Below the pieces are notes generated by a model. It did not search any database and was not told the origin of the DNA. It saw only the letters and a program-made list of their open reading frames with translations. Positions 22,076-25,275 of a stretch of DNA of 25,275 nucleotides are shown piece after piece. Both the position numbers and the translations under genes were made by a program. The stretch comes from Anaerorhabdus sp036636695 (GTDB taxonomy: Bacteria > Bacillota_I > Bacilli_A > Erysipelotrichales > Erysipelotrichaceae). Each line of letters begins with the position of its first letter. Positions within the stretch are counted from its first letter, which is position 1. The DNA lies in NCBI RefSeq assembly GCF_036636695.1, contig NZ_JAVWNW010000021.1. The stretch is one strand, 5' to 3'.

Positions 22076-22738
22076 CTAATTGTCCAAGAAATTATTGATT
22101 AATAATTTCATCATATTTCTTGTTTTTTCATCTGTTAATAAATCTTGTTCTTCTGTTCCAATTTGTACTAGTTTTGCTTTCTGCTTATTCAAATAACGAT
22201 ATAATCTATTCATCATTTTTGACTCAATTGAATAATCATCTAGTTTTTGAAGAATTAGCATTTCAGCATCCGCCTGTTTAATTTGTCCATCAAACTCATT
22301 AATTAACTTGGTATAGATAATTGAAAATAAGGATGCATTAATATTCTCATTTGTTAAAATCTTATTAACTTTATCAGAATAGAAAGCTTTCTTCTCACCT
22401 TGGTATTCCATATACCAATATGAGGGTTCAATAAGTATTACCTTTTGAACAAAAGGTAATGTGGTGCAATTCCCTGCAAGGATTGCCCCTAACGAGTAGC
22501 CTAGAAGATTAACTTCATCATATTTTTTTGCTAATTCACCGAGATATACGCGACAGTTTTTTATCCATGTATCTATATTTTTTTCACTATCATCATAAAA
22601 GCTAAGCAAGTTTGGAAAGTCTAGAACATATTCATTCTCATTCTCTTTTACTAAATCCACTACATTTTCATCCATTGTGAATAAATCAAAAACAACAAGC
22701 ACTTTCTTTTTTATTTCACTAATTTTAGAAAATTTCAT
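22076..22738 (-). CDS. Alpha/beta-hydrolase-like protein lacking histidine
   Basis: The 220-residue protein has the start of an alpha/beta-hydrolase fold. A first strand (KKKVLVVFDLF) leads to the nucleophile elbow VNLLGYSLGAILAGN, with G-Y-S-L-G around Ser82, followed by the next strand, VQKVILIEPSYW. It contains no histidine at all, so the usual Ser-Asp/Glu-His triad cannot form. The C-terminal part (KAKLVQIGTEEQDLLTDEKT) is where the acid and His strand would lie. It may be a non-catalytic binding protein or use unusual chemistry. It overlaps the 79-residue gene by 4 bp and precedes the 72-residue gene. There is no signal peptide. Confidence 0.75.
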   Translation of the reverse strand: MKFSKISEIKKKVLVVFDLFTMDENVVDLVKENENEYVLDFPNLLSFYDDSEKNIDTWIKNCRVYLGELAKKYDEVNLLGYSLGAILAGNCTTLPFVQKVILIEPSYWYMEYQGEKKAFYSDKVNKILTNENINASLFSIIYTKLINEFDGQIKQADAEMLILQKLDDYSIESKMMNRLYRYLNKQKAKLVQIGTEEQDLLTDEKTRNMMKLLINNFLDN

Positions 22739-22974
22739 TTTATCATCTCACGTTTCATTTTTTCAAAACAAGTTTCTTTACCTATTTTAAATACTTTATA
22801 TATACATTCTTCTGTAGCTTCCTCAATATCGCAAAAATCAACGAAATCAATTATCCTTTTCAACATTTCTGTTGAAAAATGATCTTCTTGGACATAAACT
22901 TTCACCGTGTGATAGTAAATACAAAATTCTTTAGTTCCATAATCATAGTTTATTTTTTTGACTAAGTTCCGCAT
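22735..22974 (-). CDS. Unknown 79-residue protein
   Basis: The ATG at 22974 follows TGGAGGAAGAAA directly. Starts up to 66 bases upstream lack such a site. The product begins MRNLVKKINYDYGTKEFCIY and has charged helices (FSTEMLKRIIDFVDF and ECIYKVFKIGKETCFEKMKR). It contains several cysteines but no clear metal motif. I do not recognise the family. It opens the three-gene operon and overlaps the hydrolase-like gene by 4 bp (ATGA), so the two products are probably made together and may interact. Confidence 0.68.
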   Translation of the reverse strand: MRNLVKKINYDYGTKEFCIYYHTVKVYVQEDHFSTEMLKRIIDFVDFCDIEEATEECIYKVFKIGKETCFEKMKREMIK

Positions 22975-23176
22975 TTTCTTCCTCCAGGGTGATTGTTTAC
23001 CTCTATTTATAAGACTCATAAAAACCCTAAAAAACGACAAAATTAGTACTTCTTTTTGGTATTTTTACTAGTTTGTATCTTTTAATATAATTTAGTATTA
23101 GTAATTTTATGAGCTTTTTAGATTATTGACTGAAATAAAATCTTTCTTAGATTGAGTGATATTTACCCTTTACAAC

Positions 23177-23209
23177 AAAAGCTAAATCACGAAAATTGAT
23201 TTAGCCTTT
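23177..23209 (-). terminator. Terminator after the surface protein gene
   Basis: AAAGCTAAATCA pairs with TGATTTAGC-TTT across CGAAAAT with one extra base. On the minus strand it lies ~40 bp after the stop and is followed by TTTTGTTG. Confidence 0.75.
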
Positions 23210-23248
23210 GTCTTTCTTACCCCTATAAAAATTTCTTGATTATCTACT

Positions 23249-25275
23249 TTATTCAGAAATCTCTTCTACTATTTCTCCTTCTGATTCTAATGGTTCCGCA
23301 GAAGATTCTGTAGTTTCTGTTGGAATAGGTTCTTCAGATGGAACACTTTCTTGTACAATTTCATTTTCTTCCTCGACAATAGGTGCTACATTTTCAATTT
23401 CTATTTCATTAACCACTTTAGTTTTATATGGAATATCCACACTAACGGTTTGTTTAATAATTTCATTGTTATATACTACAACAATATCTACATAAACCTT
23501 ATGTCCTTGAGCTGCATCTAGCCAACCTTCACTTACTGTTTGTGTAAATGGATTTGTCGATGTACTCCATGTTCTATTACTTAACATTCTTTCGCCAACA
23601 TATGTCATTGGAATCAATGTGCCAGCATCCAAACGTTTTGTTTCCGTTCCATCAAGATAGTTTAAATAACCATCCCAATATTTATTTTTAACCAAAGGAT
23701 TTCCATCTTTTGTGAGTAAAGAAACTGGTTTATTATCATCTAAATAATAGTAATTTAATACAACATCATTTCCTAACTCCCAATTTTTTTCCCATGTAAT
23801 TCCATTTACCAATAATTTTGTATATGCATTTGTTAAAGCTGCATTATCTGTAATACCCCATGATTTTTGCATCATGAAACCTTTGTCTAAATCAAATTCG
23901 ACAACAATATTTTCACTTTCTTGATTATACATAATATTTGCATTTGAAATCGATGGTATCACATATGGATTATCCACAAGTGGAAGTTCTTTGTTAGAAG
24001 CAGTTTTACTATTTATAGTAGCCCCTGTTGTCACTAAACTATTATTTATAAAGTTATCTACTTCTTCTTTGTTATCCATTGCATCAAGATAAATTGCACT
24101 GTTTGTATAATTTGTCGCATCAATTAAATTAACTGTTCCTTTAAATTCAAGTTTATCTAAACCACAATCTACTCGAATTAAGTTTTGTGATAGTCCAGAC
24201 AATTTAGATTCAGTACTTTGATAATTTGTTACTGTACTATCTTCTATTGTCATTTTATTACCGAATGCTTTTTGATTGTCAAATATACCATAAATATCAT
24301 TGTTTAAAACAATCGTTGAAAAAGAATTTGAACCACCTACTAGTTTATTAATTCCTTTTAGGGTAGATCCTTTAATTACATAATTTCCATAAGAGCCCCA
24401 AATATTAAACGTTCCCCATGCATTGATTGTGCTATTTGAAACCGTTACATCTAATCCTAAGTTATTGTCTTGAGCACGTGGGTTATCTCCACTCACATTG
24501 ATACCATAACGGTAGCCATATATTTTACTTGAATTAATTGATACTGTTCCCATACAGTCAAAGAGCGATAAACCTCTTGTATCATCATAAATGACATCTG
24601 TTTCAGGATCACTAATACGTTTATTTCTTAACTCGCTGTTGTTGATGACTATTTTACTTTGTATTTTTTCAGTTTTTGTTTTGTCTTCAACACCACTATT
24701 TGAGATACCTCTAGCATTTGTTAGTAATACTGTTGAATTTAAGGTAACATCAAAATCTATGTCATATCCGATTGATATACCTCTAGATGCTGTACCTATC
24801 GCATCAACTGTTAAGTTATTTAATGATAGTTTTACTTTACTATTAATGATAAACGCATCACCATTTGTAATCGTTAATTTTTTATCATTTCCAAATACAT
24901 CAATATCTTTATTAATCGCTAGACCTTTATCCAGTGTTATATCTTGAGTCATATTTATTGCATTGACACTCTTATCCGCAACAATATCTATTATGTTTTG
25001 ACCTGTTGCATCTGCGGTAATTTTCCCTACTAAAGTCTTCGCTGAAGTCACACTAGTATTGAAATCATAAATACTTCCTGAATCATCTAACCAAAGCACA
25101 TAGCTGCCAGTATACACGCCATCTTTAAGACTAACAACTGGTGTTGATGCTTTCTCACCTTGTTTGACTATTTGTGATTCAACTGAATAACCATCCAACG
25201 CAAAGCTAATTGTATATGTTGGTGTTGGAACTGGAGTTGGGTTTGGTGTTGAAGGTGGAACTGGTGTAGGTTCAA
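23249..25275 (-). CDS. Large beta-helix surface protein (N-terminus outside window)
   Basis: The frame stays open to the window edge, so only the last ~674 residues are seen. They begin in a Pro/Thr linker (EPTPVPPSTPNPTPVPTP) followed by one degenerate InlB/Flg_new-type repeat (YTISFALDGYSVESQIVKQG ... YDFNTSVTSAKTLVGKI). A long region (about residues 100-400 of this part) has Asn/Ser-rich short strands such as LSLNNLTVDA and VTVSNSTINAWGTFNIWGS. It is typical of right-handed parallel beta-helix proteins, which bind or cleave polysaccharide. The end is strongly acidic (SEGEIVEEISE) with no LPXTG or membrane helix. Anchoring must therefore lie upstream, or the protein is released. The terminator follows. 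Confidence 0.82.
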   Translation of the reverse strand, partial: EPTPVPPSTPNPTPVPTPTYTISFALDGYSVESQIVKQGEKASTPVVSLKDGVYTGSYVLWLDDSGSIYDFNTSVTSAKTLVGKITADATGQNIIDIVADKSVNAINMTQDITLDKGLAINKDIDVFGNDKKLTITNGDAFIINSKVKLSLNNLTVDAIGTASRGISIGYDIDFDVTLNSTVLLTNARGISNSGVEDKTKTEKIQSKIVINNSELRNKRISDPETDVIYDDTRGLSLFDCMGTVSINSSKIYGYRYGINVSGDNPRAQDNNLGLDVTVSNSTINAWGTFNIWGSYGNYVIKGSTLKGINKLVGGSNSFSTIVLNNDIYGIFDNQKAFGNKMTIEDSTVTNYQSTESKLSGLSQNLIRVDCGLDKLEFKGTVNLIDATNYTNSAIYLDAMDNKEEVDNFINNSLVTTGATINSKTASNKELPLVDNPYVIPSISNANIMYNQESENIVVEFDLDKGFMMQKSWGITDNAALTNAYTKLLVNGITWEKNWELGNDVVLNYYYLDDNKPVSLLTKDGNPLVKNKYWDGYLNYLDGTETKRLDAGTLIPMTYVGERMLSNRTWSTSTNPFTQTVSEGWLDAAQGHKVYVDIVVVYNNEIIKQTVSVDIPYKTKVVNEIEIENVAPIVEEENEIVQESVPSEEPIPTETTESSAEPLESEGEIVEEISE

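Noticed and set aside
23123..23150. TTGACT-16-TAGATT promoter-like pair on the plus strand
   Set aside because: No gene follows on that strand before the terminator and the oppositely oriented surface protein gene; probably chance in AT-rich DNA.
23249..25198. Complete surface protein starting at a TTG at 25198
   Set aside because: The frame continues upstream through a Pro/Thr linker to the window edge, and the TTG sits inside a repeat domain with no ribosome site, so the gene is truncated by the window.

Overview
The window is AT-rich, gene-dense bacterial DNA with strong AGGAGG-type ribosome binding sites and short intergenic gaps. It carries KdpD/KdpE-controlled potassium uptake, a Fur/PerR-family regulator with rubrerythrin, a tmk-holB-ricT-rsmI operon, a preQ1/QueT transport gene and a Pro/Thr-linked surface protein. 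Together these suggest a low-GC, anaerobic or microaerophilic, non-model Bacillota, perhaps of the Erysipelotrichia type. The taxonomic placement is inference. No phage, transposase, CRISPR, tRNA or rRNA is visible.

Region 1 (1-9.6 kb) is a complete Kdp system on the minus strand. A 33-codon membrane peptide is followed by kdpF, kdpA, kdpB and kdpC, which encode the high-affinity K+ pump. A plus-strand GNAT acetyltransferase separates these from kdpD-kdpE, the sensor kinase and response regulator. A 55-residue one-helix membrane protein lies just upstream of kdpD. A 21-bp box made of two ~11-bp direct half-sites occurs three times: before the pump operon, before kdpDE and before the 55-residue gene. 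It is the best candidate KdpE operator and ties the small membrane protein to the regulon.

Region 2 (9.5-13 kb) holds a tail-anchored unknown protein, a ~540-bp non-coding stretch full of inverted repeats and ~17-bp phased repeats, and a perR-rubrerythrin peroxide-defence operon with a palindromic operator on its promoter. After these comes a MarR regulator-FMN-binding membrane protein-flavodoxin operon whose promoter is bracketed by two perfect GTAAC palindromes.

Region 3 (13-18.5 kb) has a glycosylasparaginase gene abutting cutC, then a free-standing 31-residue hydrophobic peptide gene with its own consensus promoter and terminator. The tmk-holB-ricT-rsmI operon for nucleotide supply, replication, RNA processing and 16S rRNA methylation follows.

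Region 4 (18.5-25.3 kb) has a MORN-repeat lipoprotein, a probable gene remnant, and a 94-residue protein-Nudix hydrolase-queT run with a preQ1 riboswitch over the queT ribosome binding site. A DUF1836 protein follows, then a three-gene operon of two small unknowns around an alpha/beta-hydrolase-like protein with no histidine. The window ends inside a large secreted beta-helix surface protein, truncated at its N-terminus by the window edge.
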